DNA of 64,000 bases from Palleronia sp. THAF1 (GTDB taxonomy: Bacteria > Pseudomonadota > Alphaproteobacteria > Rhodobacterales > Rhodobacteraceae), in NCBI RefSeq assembly GCF_009363795.1, contig NZ_CP045420.1:1407001-1471000 (forward strand), in the 5' to 3' direction. Below the pieces are notes generated by a model, which saw only the letters and a list, made by a program, of their open reading frames with translations, was not told the DNA's origin and did no database searches. Made by a program: the position numbers and the translations under genes. Of the stretch, positions 38,399 through 45,545 are shown piece after piece. Position 1 is the first letter of the stretch. Each line of letters begins with the position of its first letter.

Positions 38399-38988
38399 CG
38401 CGGCACCAGCACCCAAGCGACGGAGGCGACGGTGAGGAGCGCCAGAGTCACCATCAGAACTCGCTCATATCGTGTACCCGCGACCGTGGCAGCGACGGCT
38501 TGGCCCGCGCCCGCCCAGATCGGGTGCAGCATGCACTGCATCGCGAAAAGGCAGGCCGCGATGGTGGCGGTCGCCTGCAGCGCCGGCGTGCCTGGATCTG
38601 TGAAGGCGGTGAAGCCGGTGGCGATCATCGCCCAGGCCTTGGGGTTCAGCGGATGCACGATCAGACCGGCGATGATGCCCGGCACGTCGCCGCCCTGCCC
38701 CGGTTGCAGCCGCATCCGCGCCACGCGCCACGCCAACCAGCAGATATAGGCGGCAGAGGCGAACTTCAGCACGGTGAACAGCAGCGGCACCGATTGCGCC
38801 AGCGACATCAGCCCAAATCCGATAGGCCAGATGATCAGTTGTTTGCCCAGCACCACTCCCGCCACGAAGGGCAGCGCGCGGCGCAGACCATGCGCGGCCC
38901 CCGTCGCCAGAAGCGCCATGTTCGCTGGACCGGGTGTGCCCACCTGGCTGGCCGCGAAGATAAGGAAGGAAGCGACGGCGACGCCCAT
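38395..38988 (-). CDS. LysE family translocator
   Basis: 197-residue membrane protein with about six hydrophobic segments and the LysE/RhtB signature SQVGTPGPANMALLATGAAHG at the N-terminus, seen in parts. HPLNPKAWAM is the second conserved loop. Members export amino acids or related compounds; the substrate is unknown. The ATG at 38988 gives a normal length; an upstream in-frame start lies in the rpmA terminator region and is unlikely. Confidence 0.87.
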
Positions 38989-39010
38989 GATGGCCCTTGC
39001 CCGAAAAACG

Positions 39011-39039
39011 AAAAAGGGGACCGGCCTGCGCCGATCCCC
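39011..39039 (-). terminator. Rho-independent terminator of the rplU-rpmA operon
   Basis: On the minus strand, GGGGATCGGC and GCCGGTCCCC form a 10-bp stem with one G-U pair and a 4-base loop, followed by TTTTT. It lies 24 bases after the rpmA stop codon. Confidence 0.85.
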
Positions 39040-39062
39040 CATGATCTTGACGGAAGCGCGCT

Positions 39063-39332
39063 TTACTCGGCGGCTTCGGCCTTCGGCAGCACGGACACGA
39101 AGGTCCGGCCCTTGAGGCCCTTGTGGAACGTCACGTGACCGCCTTCGGTCGCGAAGATCGTGTGGTCGCGGCCAAGGCCTACGCCCTCACCCGGCCACCA
39201 CTTGGTACCGCGCTGGCGGATGATGATGTTGCCGGGGATCACGGCCTCACCACCGAACTTCTTGACGCCAAGACGGCGTCCGGCGGAGTCGCGACCGTTG
39301 CGGCTGGAACCGCCTGCCTTTTTATGTGCCAT
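39063..39332 (-). CDS. rpmA: 50S ribosomal protein L27
   Basis: 89-residue ribosomal protein reaching the peptidyl transferase centre. [16 protein letters not shown] at the start and [16 protein letters not shown] are standard. There is no N-terminal cleaved extension as in Firmicutes. It follows rplU by 6 bases in the usual order. Confidence 0.98.
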   Translation of the reverse strand: MAHKKAGGSSRNGRDSAGRRLGVKKFGGEAVIPGNIIIRQRGTKWWPGEGVGLGRDHTIFATEGGHVTFHKGLKGRTFVSVLPKAEAAE

Positions 39333-39338
39333 TCGGTG

Positions 39339-40076
39339 TTACTCCTTCTCAGCGTTGAATTGCGTGGCCTGGGCGATCCAGTCGTCGCGCTGGATGCGGC
39401 CTTTGAACGAAAGCTGGTCATCCATGTAGGCAATCTCTTCGTCGCCCCAAGCCATAATCTGGTCAAAGTGATACACACCGATGGCGTGCAGCTTCTTCTC
39501 GATGACCGGACCAACACCGGAGATGCGGGTCAGATCGTCAGCCGCGCCATCGCGCGGCTCGGTCAGCAGGTTGCCCGGCTTGGACGTTGCACCACCGTCT
39601 GTGGCCTCCGTTTTCGCGGCGACCTTTTCTTCCGCACCGCCGGCAGCGACGCGCTTCTTCATCTCGGCCTGACCAGACCGGTTCTTGACGTAATCGCCCT
39701 TGTCCGCCTGAACGCCGGTCCAGCCAGCGATCCCGGCACCGACGGCTTCCTTGATGCCGGACTTGTCCGCGCCGGATTCTAGAATGTCGCCGATGCGTAA
39801 AAGCGTCAGCTGCTGGCGGTGGCCCTTCGTGCGTTTCGAGCCGTGCTTACGGCGGCGCTTGACGAAGTGGATAACCTTTTCGCCCTTGATCTGTTCGATC
39901 ACTTCGGCCTGAACGCCCGCGCCTTCGACGAGGGGAGCACCGATCGTGGAACCGACCATAAGGACTTCGTTGAACTGGATTTTCTCACCGGCATCGGCGG
40001 CGAGCTTCTCGACGCGCAGCACATCGCCCGATTGGACGCGATACTGCTTGCCGCCGGTCTTGAGGACCGCAAACAT
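39339..40076 (-). CDS. rplU: 50S ribosomal protein L21 with C-terminal HhH extension
   Basis: 245 residues. Residues 1-102 are a complete L21 protein (MFAVLKTGGKQYRV to KRTKGHRQQLTLLRI). The remaining ~140 residues are an extension: a linker rich in Lys, Ala, Glu and Gly, then DDLTRISGVGPVIEKKLHAIG, a helix-hairpin-helix-like motif, followed by YHFDQIMAWGDEEIAYMDDQ. Ordinary L21 is ~103 residues. The frame is continuous to the stop, so it is a true fusion and not two genes. Rhodobacterales L21 proteins with such tails exist as far as I recall. Confidence 0.93.
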   Translation of the reverse strand: MFAVLKTGGKQYRVQSGDVLRVEKLAADAGEKIQFNEVLMVGSTIGAPLVEGAGVQAEVIEQIKGEKVIHFVKRRRKHGSKRTKGHRQQLTLLRIGDILESGADKSGIKEAVGAGIAGWTGVQADKGDYVKNRSGQAEMKKRVAAGGAEEKVAAKTEATDGGATSKPGNLLTEPRDGAADDLTRISGVGPVIEKKLHAIGVYHFDQIMAWGDEEIAYMDDQLSFKGRIQRDDWIAQATQFNAEKE

Positions 40077-40191
40077 GGGCTTCTTCCTTTTTATCCCGCG
40101 TCCTGTGGTCCCGTTTCCGGCGTTCGTCGGGGTCTGACCCCCACCTCGGACAGCGCGCCTTCGGATCAAGGCGTCATTGCATAAGCCCCGC

Positions 40192-40208
40192 AGCGGGATC
40201 GTCCCGCT
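40192..40208. promoter_or_regulatory. Short perfect dyad in the rplU leader region
   Basis: AGCGGGA and TCCCGCT, 3 bases apart, form a perfect 7-bp dyad 116 bases upstream of rplU and 50 bases after the DUF2059 stop. No T-run on the minus strand. It could be a leader hairpin for the ribosomal operon or a weak terminator of the upstream gene. Confidence 0.3.
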
Positions 40209-40257
40209 CGGGTGGGCGCGATATGCGGTGTGGCGCGCGCTGTGTCAAGGGCGCAGG

Positions 40258-41079
40258 CTAGATATCCTCGCCGTCCATGAACCGTGCAGCAGCGCGGCCC
40301 AGATCGTATGAGATATCCGTGTAAAGCGCATCGAAGGCTGCGAAGATGGCGGCGTTCAGAGCCTGACCGCGCTCGGTCTCTCCTAGATCGACGTAGTCTT
40401 GAAGAACGTCATCATCCAGCGGTGCGTAAGCGAGGCCGAGGTATCCATACAGCCATTCCGTCGTCTCATCACGGATCTCGGGGGCCTGCGCGTAAACGTC
40501 AGAGATGATCTGAGCCTCGGTCAACTGCCCGCCCATGGCACCGCCGTCCGACAGGCCGGTCAGGAAGGCGAAGTTTGAGTTCATCGCACCGGAGACGTTC
40601 TGTTCGATCAGATCGTTCGCCTCGATGAAGCGGGTCAACTGGTCCAGGCGGTCCGGATCGACGTCTTCAATGGCGTCCCGCGCGGCGTCTTCCACGTCTT
40701 GATCGGTCATCGCGCGCCGGGCTTCGACTTCCAGCTCGACGATCTGGGCGCCGGGATCGGAGTTGAAATACTCGGTAAGGATGGCGGCGTCGTCCGCGTC
40801 GATCCGATCCTCGAAATCGGACCGCATCCGTTCGGTCATACGCCGGGTGTCATAGATCGCGGCAACGGCCTGCTCCCAGCCCGCGCCCCCCTGCCCGGCC
40901 AGCAGGTCTGCGTCGATGTCCGCGCCATACGCCACGCCTTCATCGCGCATGATCTCAAGGACCTCACCCAATCGCAGCACGTCGAACAGAGAAGACTGCT
41001 GCTGCGCCCAGGCAGGCACGGCAAGCGGAAGGGTCGCAAGGACAATAGCGGCTCGCAGCATGTAGACGGTTCCCGACAT
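40258..41079 (-). CDS. Exported DUF2059 domain-containing protein
   Basis: 273 residues with a signal peptide (residues ~1-25, ending PAWAQQQ), so probably periplasmic. The DUF2059-like helical domain occupies roughly residues 85-150 (RMRSDFEDRIDADDAAILTEYF, in parts). The protein is strongly acidic. No enzymatic motif. It lies alone between rplU and tRNA-Ser. Function unknown. Confidence 0.82.
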   Translation of the reverse strand: MSGTVYMLRAAIVLATLPLAVPAWAQQQSSLFDVLRLGEVLEIMRDEGVAYGADIDADLLAGQGGAGWEQAVAAIYDTRRMTERMRSDFEDRIDADDAAILTEYFNSDPGAQIVELEVEARRAMTDQDVEDAARDAIEDVDPDRLDQLTRFIEANDLIEQNVSGAMNSNFAFLTGLSDGGAMGGQLTEAQIISDVYAQAPEIRDETTEWLYGYLGLAYAPLDDDVLQDYVDLGETERGQALNAAIFAAFDALYTDISYDLGRAAARFMDGEDI

Positions 41080-41185
41080 GGTTGGCTGCTTCGATATCTA
41101 GACGCTTTGCGCGGAATCGCAACGCAAGCACGCACCACCCCTTGCATCGCCCCACACACCCGTCTATCAGCCCGCCTGTCCCCGC

Positions 41186-41275
41186 GGAGAGGTGCCGGAG
41201 TGGTCGAACGGGGCGGTCTCGAAAACCGTTGAGCCTGCAAGGGTTCCCAGGGTTCGAATCCCTGTCTCTCCGCCA
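41186..41275 (+). tRNA. tRNA-Ser (anticodon CGA), integration target
   Basis: A 90-base class II tRNA with encoded CCA. The acceptor stem GGAGAGG pairs with CTCTCC at the 3' end. The anticodon stem GCGGT/ACCGT encloses loop CTCGAAA with anticodon CGA, and a long variable arm (about 20 bases) and a T-arm GGTTCGAATCC follow. Its last 14 bases are part of an 18-bp sequence repeated at 45546, so the mobile element entered here without breaking the tRNA. Confidence 0.96.
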
Positions 41276-41279
41276 TTAT
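41262..41279 (+). repeat. Attachment site next to the intact tRNA (attL)
   Basis: CTGTCTCTCCGCCATTAT covers the last 14 bases of tRNA-Ser(CGA) plus 4 bases. An identical copy lies at 45546-45563 in the same orientation. This is the classic product of tyrosine integrase insertion into a tRNA 3' end. Confidence 0.85.
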
Positions 41280-41363
41280 CTAGATTTTCGGGCTACTCAA
41301 CCCACTGAAAAGTCACGTTAACTGCCACTTTCCGGATCGGCCTGCGGTAGCGCGTATACTTTC

Positions 41364-41395
41364 TGGGTTACATTCCGGGTTACAAATTGGGATAC
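41364..41395 (+). repeat. Integrase arm-type repeats, left end
   Basis: GGGTTACA at 41365 and 41377 and GGGATAC at 41389 form three direct repeats with a 12-base period, between attL and the integrase start. A near-identical block lies at 45452-45483. The spacing suggests arm-type binding sites for the element's integrase N-terminal domain, or recombination directionality factor sites. Confidence 0.65.
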
Positions 41396-41438
41396 TTGAT
41401 CCGCCGGGAACGCTCGGCGCGTTTGGAGCTATCCCGCC

Positions 41439-42143
41439 ATGTCCATCATCAAGCGCGGTAAGCGCCTGTCCCTCTACCGACGCGTGCCGTCGCAGTATGC
41501 TGCCGTGGACAAACGCACATTCGTGAAAATGAGCCTGGGGACTGACAGCTACGAGCTTGCGGAAGCCAAGGCTCCGGCGATCTGGCAACAGCTTGTTGAG
41601 GGATGGGAAGCCAAGCTGGCCGGTGAGGACGCTGATGCGGAGCGGGCTTTTGAGGCCGCACAGAAGCTGGCGGTAGCGCGTGGCTTTCGATACCTGCATC
41701 GTGCCTAGGTCGCCGACCTACCGATCGAAGATCTGATGGCCCGTGTGGAAGCGGTGACCACCAACCGGCCCCGTGGTGGCCCTGTTGACCGCCTTGAGAC
41801 GGCAGCGGTGCTGGGAGGCGTAGACGCGCCCAAGATCAGCCTGACTAAAGCGCTGGATGCCTATTGGACGCTAACCAAGGACAAGACACTGGGCAAGAGC
41901 GAAGACCAGCTTCGACGGTGGCGCAATCCTCGGGTGAAGGCGGTAAAAAATTTGGTGGGCGTCATCGGTGATAAATCGCTTGAAGAAGTGACTGGCGACG
42001 ACATGCTAGAGTTTCGCGACTGGTGGATGGAGCGGATTGAGCGCGAGGGTCTGACGCCGAACTCGGGCAACAAATATCTGATCCACATTGGCGACGTAAT
42101 GAAAACAGTGAATCGGATGAAGCGGCTCGGTCTGGTCCTGCCT
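41439..42143 (+). pseudogene. Tyrosine integrase, nonsense mutation and 3' truncation
   Basis: Codes for the N-terminal ~235 codons of a phage-type site-specific integrase. It begins MSIIKRGKRLSLYRRVPSQY, an N-terminal DUF6538-like arm-binding domain, and continues to a core-binding domain (LTPNSGNKYLIHIGDVMKTV). Codon 90 is an in-frame TAG (41706-41708); the same frame continues beyond it with good coding sense. The frame then ends at the IS5 left inverted repeat, and no catalytic R-H-R-Y domain appears on the other side of the IS, so it was deleted. It starts about 160 bases from attL, the usual position. Confidence 0.82.
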
Positions 42144-43197
42144 CGGCTTTGTTGCGCAAAGGAGGTGAGGGGCGCACTTCCCCTTTCCCCAGACGCACTT
42201 ATCCCACGGGCTCGGTGACAGGTATGCCGAGCGCGGTGTAGCCGTTCAGGACGGCAGCGCGGATCTGGAGCTCGGCGACTTGGCGATCGAAGTCGCGTGC
42301 CATGAGGCTCTGCCCCAGCAGCTTCACGCAATGCATCTTCGTCTCGGCGCGGCTTCGGCGGTGATAGCCGGTCCATTTTCGCCAGATGGCGCGGCCGAGG
42401 TATCTCGAGGCGCGCAGAGCCTCGTTCCGGGCGATGGCCCCCGCGGTCGACGGCTTCCACGGCTTGGCGTTCTTGCGTGGCGGTATGACAGCATCGGCGC
42501 CGCGGTCGGCGACGGCGTCGTGGCACCTGCGCGTGTCATAGGCTCCGTCTGCCGTGACTGAGCCGATCTCCACATCAGCGGGGATCTGGTCAAGAAGCTC
42601 AGGCAGCATGGGCGCGTCCCCGATGTGGCTACCGGTGATCTCGATGGCACGGATCTCCAGCGTCTGTTCATCGACACCGATGTGGATCTTGCGCCACAGA
42701 CGGCGTTTCGCGCCGCCATGCTTGCGCGCATGCCACTCGCCTTCGCCCTCGGCCTTGATGCCGGTGCTGTCGATCAACAGGTTCAGCGGTCCCTGCGAGC
42801 CGCGGTAGGGGATGGTCACGGCCAAGGTCTTCTGGCGTCGGCTCAGCGTGCTGAAATCCGGCACCGTCCAGTCGAGGCCGAGCAAGCGGAGCAGGCTCTC
42901 AACGAACCCGGTCGTCTGCCGGAGGGCCATGCCGAAGAGCACCTTCATCGTCAGGCACGTCTGGATCGCGGCATCGCTATACTGCGGCTGCCTGCCTCGC
43001 TTTCCGGTTGGCGGTGGCACCCAGACCATGCCCGGGTCGAACCAGATCGTCAGGGAGCCGCGCTGCTTCAGCGCTTCGTTGTAGGCCGGCCAGTTCTTGG
43101 TCTTGTAGGTCGGCGGGATAGGTCTGCTCATCCAGGCCAGCTACCACACTGGATTCACGAGATGAATCCCTCGCTCGACCTTTGCGCAACAAAGCCG
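42144..43197 (-). mobile_element. IS5-family insertion sequence
   Basis: 1,054 bp bounded by perfect inverted repeats: GGCTTTGTTGCGCAAAGG at 42145-42162 and its complement at 43179-43196, extended by one base at each end. One full-length transposase gene. No clear target duplication: flanks read CCT on the left and CAT on the right. Missing duplication plus loss of the integrase 3' half suggests an IS-mediated adjacent deletion. Confidence 0.88.
42199..43131 (-). CDS. IS5-family transposase
   Basis: 310-residue DDE transposase, apparently intact. A DUF772-like N-terminal domain (QYSDAAIQTCLTMKVLFGMALRQT, in parts) is followed by the catalytic Asp in LLIDSTGIK, Asp in TADGAYDTRRC, and Glu in RSRAETKMHCVKLLG. 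The gene fills the IS except for ~55 bases at its 3' side and ~65 bases at its 5' side. The start ATG at 43131 begins MSRPIPPTYKTKNWPAYN. Confidence 0.93.
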   Translation of the reverse strand: MSRPIPPTYKTKNWPAYNEALKQRGSLTIWFDPGMVWVPPPTGKRGRQPQYSDAAIQTCLTMKVLFGMALRQTTGFVESLLRLLGLDWTVPDFSTLSRRQKTLAVTIPYRGSQGPLNLLIDSTGIKAEGEGEWHARKHGGAKRRLWRKIHIGVDEQTLEIRAIEITGSHIGDAPMLPELLDQIPADVEIGSVTADGAYDTRRCHDAVADRGADAVIPPRKNAKPWKPSTAGAIARNEALRASRYLGRAIWRKWTGYHRRSRAETKMHCVKLLGQSLMARDFDRQVAELQIRAAVLNGYTALGIPVTEPVG

Positions 43198-43211
43198 CAT
43201 TAGCCTACAAA

Positions 43212-43430
43212 GTGTTCATTGAACTGCCTTGCCATCCTCGCCATCACCGGCGCCTCATCGTAGACGGTGACACCGTGCGCCTTGACGGGCCTAACGTACT
43301 TCTGACGCGTAAGGGAGACGCGCCATTCGACGCTTCAGAAACACGGCGACCGCAGTGCCGGTCCGAGGCCGAGCTTGGCGCTAAGGCCATTGCCACCGCA
43401 AGGGCCATGATGCCCGGTCAACTCTGTATT
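43212..43430 (+). pseudogene. Thermonuclease (SNase-like) remnant
   Basis: In frame from just right of the IS5 end, the translation LIVDGDTVRLDG, then DAPFDASETRRPQC and SEAELGAKAIATARAM, matches the N-terminal half of staphylococcal nuclease-type proteins (VDGDT motif, DxPE-like segment, then the alpha-helix). The N-terminal signal region is missing or out of frame next to the IS, and homology stops after ~60 residues. It is a fragment, not a working nuclease. Confidence 0.55.
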
Positions 43431-43706
43431 ATCGGGGGGCTACGGGCGAATATTGGGCGTGCTCCATGGGAACGATGGTCGCGAGGTAGGACAAGGCCTC
43501 ATGGACCGTGGAATGGCCGTCGCGAGCATGAACGCCGACTGGTGCCGGTGAAAGAGCGCCGATGCCCATAGCGCGATCAGCTGGTCGAAGTGATCTGGCT
43601 CTTCGGGCCGGATCGAGACATTCGCGGGATCCACGAGCGGAAACCACTCGGACAGATAGCGGTATAGCCGCACTACCGCCTGATGGGTAGCCATGTCGGT
43701 GGGCAT
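43429..43706 (-). pseudogene. Unrecognised ORF, probably frameshifted
   Basis: One frame reads MPTDMATHQAVVRLYRYLSE and continues with plausible protein sequence to about QSAFM; the next frame then carries DGHSTVHEALSYLATIVPME to a TAA at 43429. The pattern suggests one ~90-residue protein with a frameshift near 43530. No ribosome binding site is evident. I do not recognise the family. Confidence 0.4.
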
Positions 43707-43736
43707 TGCGCACAGTAGCAGCTTCTTGACCTAGCG

Positions 43737-43761
43737 TAGCGAACGCTAAGCGCGTTCGCTA
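43737..43761. repeat. 10-bp perfect inverted repeat
   Basis: TAGCGAACGC and GCGTTCGCTA flank a 5-base loop at the 3' end of the small minus-strand ORF, including its stop codon. There is no T-run in either direction. It could be a weak terminator or a protein-binding palindrome left from the element. Confidence 0.45.
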
Positions 43762-43943
43762 ACCACTCGCAGTTCGTCAGCGAATACGTTCATGTAAACC
43801 GCACGCTCTGAATCTAGCGCGCGGAGCCGACCCTGACGAGCTCGCTGTATCAGCTCTGAGCTACCACAATATGAGCTGAGGGCTCCCTCGCATTGCACCC
43901 CGCCGTCCGTGTCGGAGCGGGAAAAGAACTGAACAACGTTCAT
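43746..43943 (-). CDS. Small hypothetical protein overlapping the prepilin-like gene
   Basis: 65 residues beginning MNVVQFFSRSDTDGGVQCEG, with two Cys around residues 18-26, no membrane segment and a mixed charged C-terminus. A GGGAG ribosome binding site lies 7 bases upstream, and the ATG overlaps the stop of the preceding prepilin-like gene (ATGA), which argues for real translation. Family unknown. Its stop lies in a perfect inverted repeat. Confidence 0.5.
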   Translation of the reverse strand: MNVVQFFSRSDTDGGVQCEGALSSYCGSSELIQRARQGRLRALDSERAVYMNVFADELRVVSERA

Positions 43944-44080
43944 AAGATCGCTCCCAACCCGAAAAAGCCTGCGCAGCCGACAACGGGGAGCCACAGTACA
44001 AGTTCAATTGTCGTTTGGCCCCATTCTGACTTCAAGAAACAACGCACACCCAAGGGTAGATCATCCATCAAATTTTTCAT
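43940..44080 (-). CDS. Tiny TadE-like prepilin
   Basis: 46 residues. After a 19-residue charged leader, FLKSEWGQTTIELVLWLPVV matches the start of TadE/TadG pseudopilins: a Gly that could be cut by prepilin peptidase, Glu at +5 and a hydrophobic helix. TadE proteins are normally over 130 residues; here the protein ends right after the helix (GCAGFFGLGAIL). A GGAGAG ribosome binding site lies 8 bases before the ATG. It is either a truncated relic or a deliberately small prepilin. The next gene overlaps its stop. Confidence 0.5.
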   Translation of the reverse strand: MKNLMDDLPLGVRCFLKSEWGQTTIELVLWLPVVGCAGFFGLGAIL

Positions 44081-44243
44081 TTTTGCTCTCTCCTTATGCG
44101 GTATCTACCCTGACCTTTGGTACAGGCCGGGATGTTACTGTGGCGGAGCCGAGGTAAGAGTGTGTCGAACCGAGGCCATTAAGTGGCAAGTAAATGAAGT
44201 TTACGAAACAATAAGATTTGAACCAGCATTCCTGACGGCTCCG

Positions 44244-44378
44244 TGAGCTGCTGCCGGTTTCATGGACACGGAAATAAGATCGTGACCATGTAACTGGAGA
44301 TTGGATATGACGAGACGGAAGTTCAGCCGCGAGTTCAAGATCGAGGCGATGCCGATGGTGACTGACCTCCTCCCCTGA
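44244..44378 (+). pseudogene. IS3-family insertion sequence remnant (left end and start of orfA)
   Basis: TGAGCTGCTGCCGGTTTCATGG at 44244 resembles an IS3-family terminal repeat (shown in part by position), and 44307 begins MTRRKFSREFKIEA, the typical OrfA start. After ~15 codons the sequence loses the match and stops at TGA 44376-44378. Only this end remains; the rest has been lost next to the IS427-type insertion. Confidence 0.55.
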
Positions 44379-44399
44379 AAAGCCCGCGATTTGGGGTTA

Positions 44400-45241
44400 G
44401 GCTCTGGACTCATAGCCAAAAGATGACGGCAGCGGCGAGGGCGATGGCTGAGAGGAAGACCGTGGGGCTTCTGTCGTAACGCGTGGCCACGCGTCTCCAG
44501 TCTTTCAGGCGACCGAACATGATCTCAATCCGGTTGCGCTTTCGGTAGCGGCGTTTGTCGTATTTGACCGGGGTGTCGCGTGACTTCCGGCCAGGGATGC
44601 AGGGCTTTATCTTCTTGTTGATAAGGTCTTCGCGGAACCAGTCCGCGTCGTATCCTCGGTCCCCCAAGAGCCAGTCGGCGTCCGGAAGACTGCTCAATAG
44701 AGCTCTGGCTCCAGTGTAATCGCTGGCCTGTCCCGCCGTCATGAAGAACCGGATAGGCCGCCCACACGCGTCCGTCACGGCGTGCAGCTTGGTGTTCATG
44801 CCGCCCTTCGTGCGTCCGATCAGGCGTCCACGCCCCCCTTTTTCGACCATAGACTCGAGGCCGTGCGATGCGCTTTCAGATACGTGGCGTCGATGGAGAT
44901 CGTCTTGTTGTCGGGCGCCTCCGCCGCCAAGCCAGCCATGATCCGCGCGAACACGCCCATATCGCTCCACCGCTTCCAGCGGTTGTAGAGCGTCTTGTGG
45001 GGGCCATATTCACGCGGCGCATCTCGCCATCGCAAGCCATTGCGATTGATGAAGATAATGCCGCTCAGGACCCGTCGATCATCGACGCGGGGCACGCCAT
45101 GGCTCTTGGGAAAGTAAGGCCGCAGCCGCTCCATCTGAGCCTCGCTCAGCCAGTATAGATCACTCATCACGCCCCCTTTGGTTCAGAGGCGATGAATCAC
45201 GCGGGCCGCAGAGCCTCAAGCAGATCAATGGGTCCTGACCC
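44400..45241 (-). mobile_element. IS5-family element, IS427 group
   Basis: 842 bp with imperfect terminal repeats (GGCTCTGGACTC at 44400 and the complement of GGGTCCTGACCC at 45230-45241, 9 of 12 positions alike) and a possible TA duplication (44398-44399, 45242-45243). It carries one transposase in two overlapping frames. Size and ends fit the IS427 group. It looks complete. Confidence 0.8.
44410..45167 (-). CDS. IS427-type transposase with programmed frameshift
   Basis: Frame 1 (45167 to 44820) encodes the N-terminal half: SDLYWLSEAQMERLRPYFP, a DUF4096-type domain, and the first catalytic Asp in SIDATYLKAHR. Frame 2 continues to 44410 with Asp in LLGDRGYDADWF and Glu in RNRIEIMFGRLKDWRR. 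The switch is at AAAAAGGGGGG (44833-44843), a typical slippery run; the frame change there gives a continuous DDE protein of about 250 residues. Both halves look undamaged. Confidence 0.85.
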
Positions 45242-45451
45242 TAACCTCAGCTTCGTCCGCCGAGAAGACGTTGCTCAGCCTAACGATAGAGGTCCGCTTC
45301 AAACATGGCGGTGCTCAGTTCCCTGCACGCTAGTTTTCTAAGATCTTCAGCAGGGATTTGGTGCGGTTCTCACAGAGCATCACCGAGGCATCCTAAACAA
45401 CCGTTTCCGCGGATTACGCGCTCAACAGGCAACCCTCTTGCTGCTTCGATT

Positions 45452-45483
45452 TGGGTTACATTCTGGGTTACAATTTGGGATAC
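45452..45483 (+). repeat. Integrase arm-type repeats, right end
   Basis: GGGTTACA at 45453 and 45465 and GGGATAC at 45477, 12-base period, same orientation and 30 of 32 bases identical to the left block at 41364-41395. It lies 63 bases inside attR. Confidence 0.65.
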
Positions 45484-45545
45484 GCAGAAAATTAAATTGC
45501 ATATAAAACAGATACTTGAGAAGATTATTAAGGCGCTTTGTCGGA

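Larger units (their letters stand above)
41280..45545. mobile_element. Degraded integrative element in tRNA-Ser
   Basis: About 4.3 kb bounded by an 18-bp direct repeat of the tRNA 3' end. Inside the repeats, near each end, are three-copy GGGTTACA-type repeats in the same orientation. Contents: an integrase pseudogene reading away from the tRNA, a complete IS5-family element, a thermonuclease remnant, a frameshifted ORF, two tiny overlapping ORFs, an IS3-family remnant and an IS427-type element. No full cargo operon is left, and the integrase lacks its catalytic domain, so the element should be fixed unless helped in trans. Confidence 0.8.

Noticed and set aside
41706-41708. TAG in the integrase read as pyrrolysine
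   Set aside because: No pyl genes are visible, the MttB-family protein here has no amber codon, and integrases are not pyrrolysine proteins. A nonsense mutation is simpler.
41364-45483. GGGTTACA repeats as a CRISPR array
   Set aside because: Only three short copies per block with 4-base spacers, and one block at each end of the element; no cas genes.
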